Position numbers and translations under genes: made by a program. DNA of 64,000 bases from Flammeovirga yaeyamensis (GTDB lineage Bacteria; Bacteroidota; Bacteroidia; Cytophagales; Flammeovirgaceae), in the NCBI RefSeq assembly GCF_018736045.1, contig NZ_CP076133.1:248001-312000 (forward strand), written 5' to 3'. The notes under the pieces are model-generated. The model had not been told where the DNA came from, did no database searches, and was given only the letters and a program-made list of their open reading frames with translations. This document shows, piece after piece, positions 1 to 7,808 of the stretch; within the stretch, counting starts at the first letter, position 1; every line of letters begins with the position of its first letter.

Positions 1-581
1 GTGTTTGTTGCAGCTAAATCGTCTCCTTGGAAACCTTTCACTCTTGCTTTTGCTACCTCACTGTTGTAGTAGGTATCTTCTCCGGCACCTTCCATTACTC
101 TACCCCAACGCGGGTCTCTAGATACATCGACCATTGGAGCGAATGTCCAGTGAATACCTGCTGCTGATGCTTCTTCTGCGGCTACTCTAGCTGCATCTTG
201 CATCAATTCCAAGTCGAAAGAACTTGCTTCTCCTAATGGAATTGGGAAGATAGTTTTGAAACCGTGGATTACATCGTAGCCAAATAATAATGGAATACCC
301 AAACGAGTTTCTTCCACAGCCATTTTCTGAAGTTTACGAGTGTAATCTGCAGATACAGCATTGAATAATGATCCAACGTGACCTGCCTTTACGTCTTTCT
401 CCACATTCCCTCTTAGTGTAGGTCCTGTGACATCACTCGAAGAAGTAAACTGAGTCATTTGCCCCACTTTCTCCTCAAGAGTCATTTTCTTTAGAAGTTT
501 TTCAACATCTTTCGTGTAGTCTTGAGCCCACATCACCTGACTCAAACAAAGTGAAAGTATAGTTAATAGTATCTTTTTCAT
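1..581 (-). CDS. GH3 beta-glucosidase, N-terminal part (cut by window edge)
   Basis: This is the first ~193 residues of a glycoside hydrolase family 3 enzyme of the BglX type. It removes terminal beta-glucose (or related sugars) from oligosaccharides, normally in the periplasm. The start is the ATG at 581-579, followed by a signal peptide (MKKILLTILSLCLSQVMWAQ). The motif MTLEEKVGQM near residues 35-44, the GYDVIHGF block and the FAPMVDVSRDPRWGR block are hallmarks of the GH3 N-terminal barrel. The catalytic aspartate and C-terminal domain lie beyond the left edge. It starts 11 nt after the stop of the glucanase gene at 593-2212, so the two are probably one operon and may share a substrate. 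The GH3 family call is firm; the specificity is inferred. Confidence 0.88.
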   Translation of the reverse strand, partial: MKKILLTILSLCLSQVMWAQDYTKDVEKLLKKMTLEEKVGQMTQFTSSSDVTGPTLRGNVEKDVKAGHVGSLFNAVSADYTRKLQKMAVEETRLGIPLLFGYDVIHGFKTIFPIPLGEASSFDLELMQDAARVAAEEASAAGIHWTFAPMVDVSRDPRWGRVMEGAGEDTYYNSEVAKARVKGFQGDDLAATN

Positions 582-592
582 CGCGTTAAGTT

Positions 593-2212
593 TTAGAATA
601 GTTGTACCGGTAGTTCCTCTGAAGTTTTACCGTTGATTGTCATGATTAATTTACCTTTGGTTCCAGAAAGAAAATCCTTCTTTTCGAACACCAATTGATG
701 CATCCCCTCTGATTTAAATTTAGGTGAATTTAAAGTAGTCACATCACCATTTATATGTCTAAATTCAAAGCTTACATCTGCGTCTTTAGCTAAGTAATAA
801 TCTACATGATAAGCTTTTAATTCGGGATGTCTGATAAGTTGAACTCTCTGAGAGATATTCTCTTTTACTGCTAATGGGAAGCCTGTTTTGAACTTAGGTG
901 AAGAAATTCCCATTTTCTTTTTGGCTACCTGAAGCTCTGGGATTTTCTTTGATAATTCCCAGAATAATCCACTTCTGTAGTTTTCCATCATAATGACCGT
1001 ACGACCTTGATCAAGACCCAAGTAACGATCCGAATACCAATTATCTTTGATAGAGTAAGCGTCTTTAAATCCATACTTATCCCAAAGTCCTTCTTTATGG
1101 TTTTCGTAGAAGTTTCTTAAAGCCATGAACGATTGGTAAGGAACGTAAGGGAATACACCCAATGCACCTGATGGAGCAATTACCCCTTTATCTTTGTTCG
1201 GTCCAGCCATGTTGTTATAGCCTGTTGGAATCTGAGAAGCCGTTAAACCCCAATCGCCTTTAGAATATTGATACTCTTTTGGTGCATGTTTGAAACAGTA
1301 CGTCCAGTTAATTAAAGAATGTGCAATACTTCTTTTCCAGTAAAAAGTGTACTGATCTTCCATATCGCGAGGGTCCATTGTTACAAATGGCGTTTGTGCT
1401 AAGTATAACGGACCACCTTTTGGTTTACCTACATCTAAAGTATAACCATAATATTTCCTACCGTTCACAAAGTTTTTACCGTTCACATAAGCTTGGTAAG
1501 ATTTCTTTTTGATGGGATGTTTTGGGTGCCCCAATGCCAAAGCATAACTCGTCATCGATTCTGTGTACCCTTTCATTAATAGCTTTAAGCCATTATTTTC
1601 TTTTTGAGTTTCAGAATGATTCCACCACAAACCGTTTTGGTATTCGTGAACAGTATAATCAACTGCCTCCCAAAGTTCGGTGATGCTTTTTCTTAGCTGT
1701 ACTTCTTTGTGGTTATCACCATCAAAATAAGCTCTAGCCACAAGCAGTCCCATCATTAAGTTGGACGTTTCTTGGATGTCTGCTCCATCCTGACCGCCAA
1801 ACTTAATTAATTGACCTGTTTTACCGTGAATCAAGTGAGGAAATACACCATGGTATTTCACGGCTTTTTGATCCAAGAAGTAGGTCACTTTCAATAAATG
1901 ATCGACTACTTCTTCTCTAGATACCCAACCTCTGTGAGCACCCACAATAATCGCTTGAATACCAAAACCTGATGCTCCAATACCAATATCAAATCGTTTG
2001 TTTTCTAGAGATCTACGAGGCGTTAACCCCGATACAGGGTGTGCCCATTCCCAGAAATATCTAAACGATGCTTCATGTGTTTCGTCGAAGATTCTCACGT
2101 CTTCCTGAAAACGTGCCTCTTCCTCCTTTAACTTCTTCTCCTTGTCCGTTGGAGGGACAAAGAGAGAAGTAATTAAGGATGATAATAAAAATATGTTAGT
2201 TAGTAAACTCAT
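593..2212 (-). CDS. PF10091 glycoamylase-like / GH144-type glucanase
   Basis: 539-residue exported protein with an N-terminal hydrophobic signal (residues 1-19) and an alpha/alpha-barrel of the PF10091 'glycoamylase-like' family, which includes the GH144 endo-beta-1,2-glucanases. Visible family features are the acidic cluster DGADIQE (D142, D145, E148), the DPRDMEDQYTFYW block, QIPTGYNN, and the C-terminal GRTVIMMENYRSGLFW signature. About 90 residues follow the catalytic domain and look like a beta-sandwich. GH144 enzymes are often paired with a GH3 beta-glucosidase, as here (11 nt downstream), which fits beta-glucan or sophoro-oligosaccharide breakdown. Many PF10091 proteins are untested, so the substrate is inferred. 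A sulfatase gene lies 20 nt upstream in the same operon. Confidence 0.75.
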   Translation of the reverse strand: MSLLTNIFLLSSLITSLFVPPTDKEKKLKEEEARFQEDVRIFDETHEASFRYFWEWAHPVSGLTPRRSLENKRFDIGIGASGFGIQAIIVGAHRGWVSREEVVDHLLKVTYFLDQKAVKYHGVFPHLIHGKTGQLIKFGGQDGADIQETSNLMMGLLVARAYFDGDNHKEVQLRKSITELWEAVDYTVHEYQNGLWWNHSETQKENNGLKLLMKGYTESMTSYALALGHPKHPIKKKSYQAYVNGKNFVNGRKYYGYTLDVGKPKGGPLYLAQTPFVTMDPRDMEDQYTFYWKRSIAHSLINWTYCFKHAPKEYQYSKGDWGLTASQIPTGYNNMAGPNKDKGVIAPSGALGVFPYVPYQSFMALRNFYENHKEGLWDKYGFKDAYSIKDNWYSDRYLGLDQGRTVIMMENYRSGLFWELSKKIPELQVAKKKMGISSPKFKTGFPLAVKENISQRVQLIRHPELKAYHVDYYLAKDADVSFEFRHINGDVTTLNSPKFKSEGMHQLVFEKKDFLSGTKGKLIMTINGKTSEELPVQLF

Positions 2213-2232
2213 TAGTAATGCGCTTATGTGTT

Positions 2233-3870
2233 TTATTTATTTTGTAACTGTTGTTTTTTCAATTGTTGTTCGCGAAGCTTCTTTTCCCTCATTTTACGCT
2301 TGCGAGCTTGTTTTCTGTAATCTGTATCTTTCCATTCTTCGTACGGAGGCTCATCTGCTTCTTTCATTAAACGAGCCAATTCAACTCTTAATTCTTCGAT
2401 TTTGTCTTGATACTTCGGATCGTCAATCAAGTTGTTCATTTCTGATGGATCTTTTTTCAAGTCGTAGAATTCATATGTATCGATGTTGTTGTAGAAGTGG
2501 ATTAATTTATAATCGTCTGTTCTTACTCCATATTGTCTTTTTACTTTATGGAAACCAGGGTATTCATAATAATGGTAGTACACTGATTTTCTCCAGTCTT
2601 TTGGTGTTTTTCCTTTCTTTGCTATTTCTCTTAACGACGTACCTTGCATATCTTTTGGAACTTCTACACCTGCATAATCCAAGAATGTTGGACCATAGTC
2701 GATGTTTTGCACCATGGCTTGAGTCGTCTTTCCTGCTTTAATTTCTTTAGGATAACGCATCACAAGTGGTGTTTTGAAAGACTCTTCGTACATGAATCTT
2801 TTGTCGAACCAACCGTGTTCTCCTAAGTAGAAACCTTGGTCTGAAGTATAAACAATAATGGTGTTTTCAGCTAAGCCGTTCTCTTCTAAATAATCTAACA
2901 CACGGCCAACGTTTTCGTCTACCGCCTTTACAGTCGCACAGTAATCTTGTAAATATCTTTGGTATTTCCACAGCGCCATTTCCTTGTCGTTCATGTTTGC
3001 TGCGTTCATTTTATCGTTTTTCTCACGGTAAGCCTTGTACCAAGCCTCTTTCTGAACATCAGTTAACCTATTAAATAGATGAGGCCATATATCTTTTCTC
3101 CATTCGTCTGATCCTACAGCTACCGACATTTTCAAATCGTGACCTTCTTGTGCATCTTTATAGATGTTCATTTCTTGTTCCGCTGCTGCCTGACGACCTT
3201 CGTAGTCATCAAAGTAGTTGTCGGGAACTGGGAACTCGACATTATCAAATTCGTTAGCGTAACGAATTGGTGGCATCCAGTTTCTATGAGGTGCTTTGTG
3301 GTGAATCAATAATGCAAATGGTTTGTCTGCATTTTTTTGTTCTTCCATCCACTCTAAAGAGTAATCTGTAATAAGGTCTGTAGTATAACCTTCTACATAA
3401 GTAGTATCTTCTCCAGAAATGAAGTCAGGGTTGAAATACTCTCCTTGATCATTTAAGATATTCCAATGATCAAATCCTTGAGGAGTACTTTTTAAGTGCC
3501 ACTTACCAATTACACCTGTTGTATACCCTTGCTTTTGAAGAATACTGATCCAAGTTTGCTGTCCAGCATCAAATTGATCTGAATTGGTTTTGAATCCATT
3601 CTTATGCGAATATTTACCAGTTAACATTGTCGCTCTAGATGGACCACATAAAGAGTTGGTCACAAAACTTTGATCGAACTTGATTCCTTCTTTGGCGATA
3701 CGATCAATGTTAGGTGTAGGTGCAATATCAGATACTGGATGACCGTAAGCACTAATGGCTTGCAATGCATGATCATCAGACATGATATATATAATATTAG
3801 GTCTATCTGATTTCTGAGCAAATACGTTTGCTGCTATGCTGATAAGTAGTATTTGTAAAAAAAATCTCAT
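2233..3870 (-). CDS. S1-family sulfatase, exported
   Basis: 545-residue type I sulfatase, removing sulfate esters from a carbohydrate after maturation of its active-site cysteine to formylglycine. There is a signal peptide (residues 1-18), the metal-binding SDDH at 31-34, and the maturation motif CGPSR at C75-R79 followed by ATMLTGKYSH. Further family blocks are GVIGKWHL and YTSDQGFYLGEHGW. The C-terminus is basic and lysine-rich (from about residue 520), possibly a short tail after the domain. It is the first gene of an operon with the GH144-like and GH3 enzymes and is preceded by a good promoter at 3950-3978. No formylglycine-generating or anaerobic maturase gene is in the window. The subfamily and sugar are not certain. 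Confidence 0.9.
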   Translation of the reverse strand: MRFFLQILLISIAANVFAQKSDRPNIIYIMSDDHALQAISAYGHPVSDIAPTPNIDRIAKEGIKFDQSFVTNSLCGPSRATMLTGKYSHKNGFKTNSDQFDAGQQTWISILQKQGYTTGVIGKWHLKSTPQGFDHWNILNDQGEYFNPDFISGEDTTYVEGYTTDLITDYSLEWMEEQKNADKPFALLIHHKAPHRNWMPPIRYANEFDNVEFPVPDNYFDDYEGRQAAAEQEMNIYKDAQEGHDLKMSVAVGSDEWRKDIWPHLFNRLTDVQKEAWYKAYREKNDKMNAANMNDKEMALWKYQRYLQDYCATVKAVDENVGRVLDYLEENGLAENTIIVYTSDQGFYLGEHGWFDKRFMYEESFKTPLVMRYPKEIKAGKTTQAMVQNIDYGPTFLDYAGVEVPKDMQGTSLREIAKKGKTPKDWRKSVYYHYYEYPGFHKVKRQYGVRTDDYKLIHFYNNIDTYEFYDLKKDPSEMNNLIDDPKYQDKIEELRVELARLMKEADEPPYEEWKDTDYRKQARKRKMREKKLREQQLKKQQLQNK

Positions 3871-3949
3871 TTCAATTTAATCGTTAGAAAAATGCGAAAA
3901 TATTTATAGAGTTTTTGTTCATTAATCCCGTAGCGTCTTTGCTACACTT

Positions 3950-3978
3950 CAAAAGTATTTTTAAAAAAAAGAAAACAA
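3950..3978 (-). promoter_or_regulatory. Bacteroidota-type promoter of the sulfatase-glucanase operon
   Basis: On the minus strand TACTTTTG (3957-3950) matches the TAnnTTTG -7 element exactly, with a TTG (3978-3976) 18 nt upstream. A small hairpin, GTAGC-6 nt-GCTAC (3930-3945), follows about where the transcript would start, some 70 nt before the sulfatase ATG. Confidence 0.5.
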
Positions 3979-4047
3979 CAAAAAAAATGAAGAATAATTG
4001 CAAATAAACGCAACCTTAAGGCAATTTTAACAACATTAGCGCACACA

Positions 4048-4122
4048 ATGATCACATTAATAACAACTCTTTATCAGTTATTTAGTAAATCAATGCAAAC
4101 ATCATGATCACAATAATAACAA
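4048..4122. repeat. Pair of 19-bp direct repeats (operator candidate)
   Basis: ATGATCACA(T/A)TAATAACAA occurs at 4048-4066 and 4104-4122, 18 of 19 bases identical, with starts 56 bp apart. Each copy contains the palindrome TGATCA. They lie in the 417-bp gap between the divergent sulfatase operon and cobT. No known regulator family is assigned. Confidence 0.5.
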
Positions 4123-4175
4123 GAATAGAAAAACAAGGAAAATATCTCAAAAAGCATAGAATAATCTATTCTTGT
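4119..4175. repeat. 11-bp perfect inverted repeat upstream of cobT
   Basis: ACAAGAATAGA (4119-4129) and TCTATTCTTGT (4165-4175) are perfect reverse complements separated by 35 nt. The right arm also belongs to a smaller palindrome, AGAATA-ATC-TATTCT. It sits 113 nt before the cobT ATG and could form a leader hairpin or a regulator site. The rest of the gap 3871-4287 holds AT-rich DNA; I found no cobalamin-riboswitch B12 box. Confidence 0.35.
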
Positions 4176-4287
4176 CATCAAAAATCTTTTCGAAGAATTG
4201 ATGCTTGATAATGTATATCCTCAAAATAAACCTTAATTTGCTTCTCCTTATTTATACATCATTTTTTATATCATAATCCGACTAAAA

Positions 4288-5295
4288 ATGAACTTACTTC
4301 AAGAAATTCAACAAAAAATCGATCAAAAGACAAAACCAATTGGTGCCCTGGGTGAACTTGAGAATTTAGCCAAGCAAATCTGTATGGTACAAGAAACCAC
4401 TTCCCCGAGTTTAAAGAACCCTACGATTATCGTCTTCGCTGGCGACCACGGATTAGCGAAGGAAGGTGTGAGTGCCTATCCGCAGGAAGTAACGTTTCAA
4501 ATGGTGTATAATTTCTTAAATGGAGGAGCGGCAATTAACGTTTTCTCTAGACAACATGATCTCAACTTAAAGGTGGTCGATGCAGGAGTGAATTTTGATT
4601 TCGAACCTCACCCAGATCTTATCGATATGAAAATTGGTAAAGGAACGGAAAGTAGTTTGAGAGGAAATGCTTTAAACGCTGATCAAATATCCGATTGTTT
4701 TGATAAGGCAAAAGCTTTGTTGGAAAGAGACGACCTTAAGGATGTTGACATTGTTGGTTTTGGTGAGATGGGTATCGGTAATACTTCATCAGCTACATTA
4801 ATTATGAGTGCACTGTATCAGCTTCGCTTAGACGAATGTATTGGTAAAGGGACAGGTGTAGATCCTGAGGGCTTCAAAAGGAAGTACGATGTGTTGGAAA
4901 AAGTATTGGAAAAACATCAGGGAGCAACTAGCCCTGAGCAAATATTAAGTGCTTTTGGTGGGTTTGAAATTGCCATGATTGCGACTACAATGCTAGAAGC
5001 AGCATCAAAAGGTAAGATGATTCTTGTGGATGGCTTTATTGTAACAGCTGCCTATGCTATTGCCAAAGCCATGAATCCTGAAATTCAGAAGAATGCTATT
5101 TTCAGTCATGTATCTGATGAAAAAGGGCATAGATTATTGCTTCAAAAATTAGAAGCACATCCTCTTTTACAATTAGGAATGCGTTTGGGCGAAGGAACGG
5201 GAGCAGCAATGGCTTTCCCTATTATCCAAAGTGCAGTCAACTTTATGAATGAAATGGCAAGTTTCGAATCGGCAAACGTAAGTGATAAGGAATAA
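4288..5295 (+). CDS. cobT: Nicotinate-nucleotide--dimethylbenzimidazole phosphoribosyltransferase
   Basis: 335 residues, the usual length for CobT (EC 2.4.2.21). It makes alpha-ribazole-5'-phosphate from nicotinate mononucleotide and the lower-ligand base, for the nucleotide loop of cobalamin. Family motifs are KPIGALGELE near the N-terminus, FAGDHGLA, VGFGEMGIGNTSSATL, FSHVSDEKGH, and the C-terminal LGEGTGAAMA that contains the catalytic glutamate. The protein is cytoplasmic, with no signal peptide. It is the first gene of cobT-cobS-cobC; its TAA overlaps the cobS ATG by 1 nt, so translation is probably coupled. No cobU/cobP gene is in the window. Confidence 0.96.
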   Translation: MNLLQEIQQKIDQKTKPIGALGELENLAKQICMVQETTSPSLKNPTIIVFAGDHGLAKEGVSAYPQEVTFQMVYNFLNGGAAINVFSRQHDLNLKVVDAGVNFDFEPHPDLIDMKIGKGTESSLRGNALNADQISDCFDKAKALLERDDLKDVDIVGFGEMGIGNTSSATLIMSALYQLRLDECIGKGTGVDPEGFKRKYDVLEKVLEKHQGATSPEQILSAFGGFEIAMIATTMLEAASKGKMILVDGFIVTAAYAIAKAMNPEIQKNAIFSHVSDEKGHRLLLQKLEAHPLLQLGMRLGEGTGAAMAFPIIQSAVNFMNEMASFESANVSDKE

Positions 5296-6065
5296 TGAGA
5301 GAGATATATTTATTCTTCACCGCACTTCAGTTTTTCACTAGGGTACCTATTCCAAAATGGGTACCTTATAAAGCCGAATACCTTCAGGATTCGAGGAAGT
5401 ATTTTCCGTTTATCGGTATTCTATTAGGAGCGATTACTTGTTTGTTTTTCTATATAAGCAAACAGGTGTTTTCTGTAGAGATTGCTATTCTCATCTCTAT
5501 GCTGTCTAGCATATTTATTACGGGTGCTTTTCATGAGGATGGTTTAGCCGATACCTTCGATGCCTTTGGCGGAGGCTATACGCCAGAAAAGATTCTGACG
5601 ATTATGAAGGATAGCAGAATTGGTACTTATGGCACCGTAGCAGTCATACTTTCGCTTGCTCTAAAGTTCTTTTTCCTGAAATCCATTTACCTAGAAGGCG
5701 ATTATCAATTCTATTGTTCCTTGATATTAGGTCACAGTTTAAGTCGATTTTTAGCTTCTACAATGGTAGACTTACTTCCTTATGTACAAGATTTGGATAT
5801 CAGTAAATCCAAACCGATTGCCAATACAAAATTTGCGATTGGACAGTTTATTCCTGGTTTAATCTTCGGTTTATGGCCATTGGTCTTCTTTAGAGATCAG
5901 TTGGTATTTCTAATTCTCTTCCCCAGTATTGCTTTTGCTTTATATTTAGGTTGGTATTTCAGAAGAAAAATTGGTGGTTACACTGGCGATTGCTTGGGTG
6001 CAACTCAGCAAATGACGGAGATTGTGATTTATGCTAGCTTAATTGTCCTATGGAAGTTTATTTAG
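5295..6065 (+). CDS. cobS: Adenosylcobinamide-GDP ribazoletransferase
   Basis: 256-residue integral membrane protein of the CobS family (EC 2.7.8.26), joining adenosylcobinamide-GDP with alpha-ribazole or its phosphate to complete the cobamide. The diagnostic blocks are FFTRVPIP at the N-terminus, FHEDGLADTFDAFGGG and KDSRIGTYG (metal- and substrate-binding acidic loops), and GGYTGDCLGA near the C-terminus. About six hydrophobic segments are present. The ATG overlaps the cobT stop by 1 nt, and the 3' end overlaps cobC by 16 nt, showing a tightly packed operon. Confidence 0.96.
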   Translation: MREIYLFFTALQFFTRVPIPKWVPYKAEYLQDSRKYFPFIGILLGAITCLFFYISKQVFSVEIAILISMLSSIFITGAFHEDGLADTFDAFGGGYTPEKILTIMKDSRIGTYGTVAVILSLALKFFFLKSIYLEGDYQFYCSLILGHSLSRFLASTMVDLLPYVQDLDISKSKPIANTKFAIGQFIPGLIFGLWPLVFFRDQLVFLILFPSIAFALYLGWYFRRKIGGYTGDCLGATQQMTEIVIYASLIVLWKFI

Positions 6066-6577
6066 TTCGACATACCGCTGTCGATGTTGAAAAAGGTATT
6101 TGTTATGGTCAGACCGATGTAGCTTTAAAAGAAGAAAAGGAAGTTGCCTTTGAACGTATCAAAGCACAACTTCCTACTACTATCGATTTCTTGATCTCCT
6201 CTCCTCTATCAAGATGTACCCAACTTTCTACATTTCTAACGGATAATTTTACCACAGATCCCCGTTTAATGGAATGTAATTTTGGAGATTGGGAAATGAT
6301 GGCATGGGATGATATTCCTCGTGATGCTATGGATACATGGGGGAACGATTTTGTCTATCAGGCTCCTCCCAACGGAGAATCCCTACATCAGGTATATCAA
6401 AGAGTATTTGATGTTCACAAAGAACTTATCAAGCTACCTCATGCTAATGTAGTCATTATCGCCCACGCTTCTGTGGTAAGAATTTTTCATCATATTTATC
6501 AAAATATACCACTAGAAAACATCTTTGATGTAAAGGTCGACTATGGACAAGTATTCAGTTTTGCTTCTACAAAGTAA
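6050..6577 (+). CDS. cobC: Alpha-ribazole phosphatase (histidine phosphatase family)
   Basis: 175-residue histidine phosphatase. The phosphorylatable His8 lies in LVRHTAV and the second histidine in IIAHASVVRIF, with GICYGQTDVAL just after the first. In this context it is best read as CobC (EC 3.1.3.73), which dephosphorylates alpha-ribazole-5'-phosphate. It starts inside the last codons of cobS (16-nt overlap), so co-translation with cobTS is likely. Its 3' end overlaps the convergent lipoprotein gene by 11 nt. Without the cob context a general phosphoglycerate-mutase-like phosphatase would be the fallback. Confidence 0.9.
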   Translation: MEVYLVRHTAVDVEKGICYGQTDVALKEEKEVAFERIKAQLPTTIDFLISSPLSRCTQLSTFLTDNFTTDPRLMECNFGDWEMMAWDDIPRDAMDTWGNDFVYQAPPNGESLHQVYQRVFDVHKELIKLPHANVVIIAHASVVRIFHHIYQNIPLENIFDVKVDYGQVFSFASTK

Positions 6578-7013
6578 GATTCTGAACGATACATTCTTGA
6601 TCGGAAGCTGCCTTGAAAATATGTGTACCACCATTTTCTGCAGTCGCATTTTTATAATAATATTTTGTGGTAAATCGAATATCTGTTGAAGTATTCAACT
6701 CGTAACGAATAGAGTTTAAAGAATTCGCACAACCAATTGGTGCATCAGTAAATTCTTTTAAATCGGAGATCGTCCCGACCAACTCCTCTTGATCAATAAA
6801 GATTCTATATACTTCTATTTTATCTAGGATATCCCCATTTCCACCTACTCTATTACTTCCGGCATAAAAGATCACATTCGTATAACGGCAGATACTGTTA
6901 TCTCCACCTGTTATTTCGGAGTTTAAAGCATTGGGGTCTTTGCATGATTCTTTTTTGTTACATGATGATAAAATGCCGAACAAAATTAGAGTGAAGAACA
7001 ATAGATTTTTCAT
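6567..7013 (-). CDS. Small cysteine-containing lipoprotein, unknown function
   Basis: 148 residues with a lipoprotein signal ending in LSSC (lipidated C18) followed by NKKESCKDPNALN. The Cys-x-Asp-Pro-x-Ala-x-Asn stretch and a following SIC resemble the short Cys-rich 'CTDPxAxNY...DGSC' modules common in secreted Bacteroidota proteins. The remaining ~100 residues look like a beta-rich domain with two further cysteines. No family was recognised. It converges with cobC and overlaps it by 11 nt, and has no obvious terminator of its own. Confidence 0.7.
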   Translation of the reverse strand: MKNLLFFTLILFGILSSCNKKESCKDPNALNSEITGGDNSICRYTNVIFYAGSNRVGGNGDILDKIEVYRIFIDQEELVGTISDLKEFTDAPIGCANSLNSIRYELNTSTDIRFTTKYYYKNATAENGGTHIFKAASDQECIVQNLTL

Positions 7014-7161
7014 CAGTTTGATTTTTAAAGAGAATGAGTTTATAAATAAACACCTTGTTTATTCATTTTTATAAGGGAAAATCAGTGATAAATTCCCTAC
7101 ATATTTCCTTAAAAATCTTACTTTTCAACGACTAGACCTATGATATGTATTGCTTATCTTT

Positions 7162-7482
7162 CTATTGAGTATCAATTATTCGGATGGTTAAAAATGCAAT
7201 AACAATGAGTAAAGTTGGTAATATGACTCCAGTAATTGCATAGTATTTTAATAATGAAATATAGATACCTTTCAAATAATAAAATTCTTGAAAACCAAAT
7301 AGATTAACTGTAAAATAAGTGCAAGCAACTAGTATCCCTAAAGTACCAATAATAAACCCAATGATGAGTAATAACTGTACTATTTTAGCCAATACTAATA
7401 CAAACTTATAATTTATCTCTGTTTTTTGTCTTACTCTATTATTTGTTAAATACCCTCTTTCTGATAAAGTTGTTGGTTTCAT
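7162..7482 (-). CDS. Small two-helix membrane protein, unknown
   Basis: 106 residues with two strongly hydrophobic stretches (about 27-57 and 73-99), the first long and glycine-containing. The N-terminus is basic (KPTTLSERGYLTNNRVRQKTE), suggesting it faces the cytoplasm. ATG start; no close neighbour in the same operon (148 nt to the next minus-strand gene). I do not recognise a family; it could be a short species-specific membrane protein. Confidence 0.5.
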   Translation of the reverse strand: MKPTTLSERGYLTNNRVRQKTEINYKFVLVLAKIVQLLLIIGFIIGTLGILVACTYFTVNLFGFQEFYYLKGIYISLLKYYAITGVILPTLLIVIAFLTIRIIDTQ

Positions 7483-7644
7483 AAATACTGATCATTGATA
7501 ATGTACTCGTTCGATACAAAAAAGCGTAAAAAGTAGTTGAAAACTCTATTCTACCAATTAAGAAATGATTAAAATTAAACAGTGTAGTTCATAAAATATT
7601 CATTAGGTTATTAAATAAATAGTTCATGAATTGGATTCAAATAA

Positions 7645-7675
7645 AAAAAGCACTTCCATGACAGAAGTACTTTTT
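7645..7675 (-). terminator. Terminator of the S8 peptidase gene
   Basis: AAAAAGCACTTC (7645-7656) and GAAGTACTTTTT (7664-7675) form a 12-bp stem with one mismatch and a 7-nt loop, with T/A runs on both sides, so it can act on both strands. It lies 134 nt after the S8 peptidase stop. The rest of the 326-bp gap 7483-7808 shows nothing else I can support. Confidence 0.65.
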
Positions 7676-7808
7676 ACAATTCATCATTCCAACCTAATTA
7701 TTTGATACTCAATTTGTCGGTCTTATTTCAATTGGCATGGCCTAATGGAAAATATTCCATTAAACCATGCATTAAAGATGAATATCAAATAGTTAGAGGA
7801 GAGTTATA

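Noticed and set aside
2142-2741. 199-codon open frame on the plus strand within the glucanase/sulfatase genes
   Set aside because: Antisense to two clear enzymes; the translation is Leu/Ser/Phe-rich with no family pattern. It is a shadow of the coding strand.
3871-4287. Cobalamin riboswitch before cobT
   Set aside because: No B12-box sequence or the expected conserved core could be found in the gap; only AT-rich DNA and repeats.
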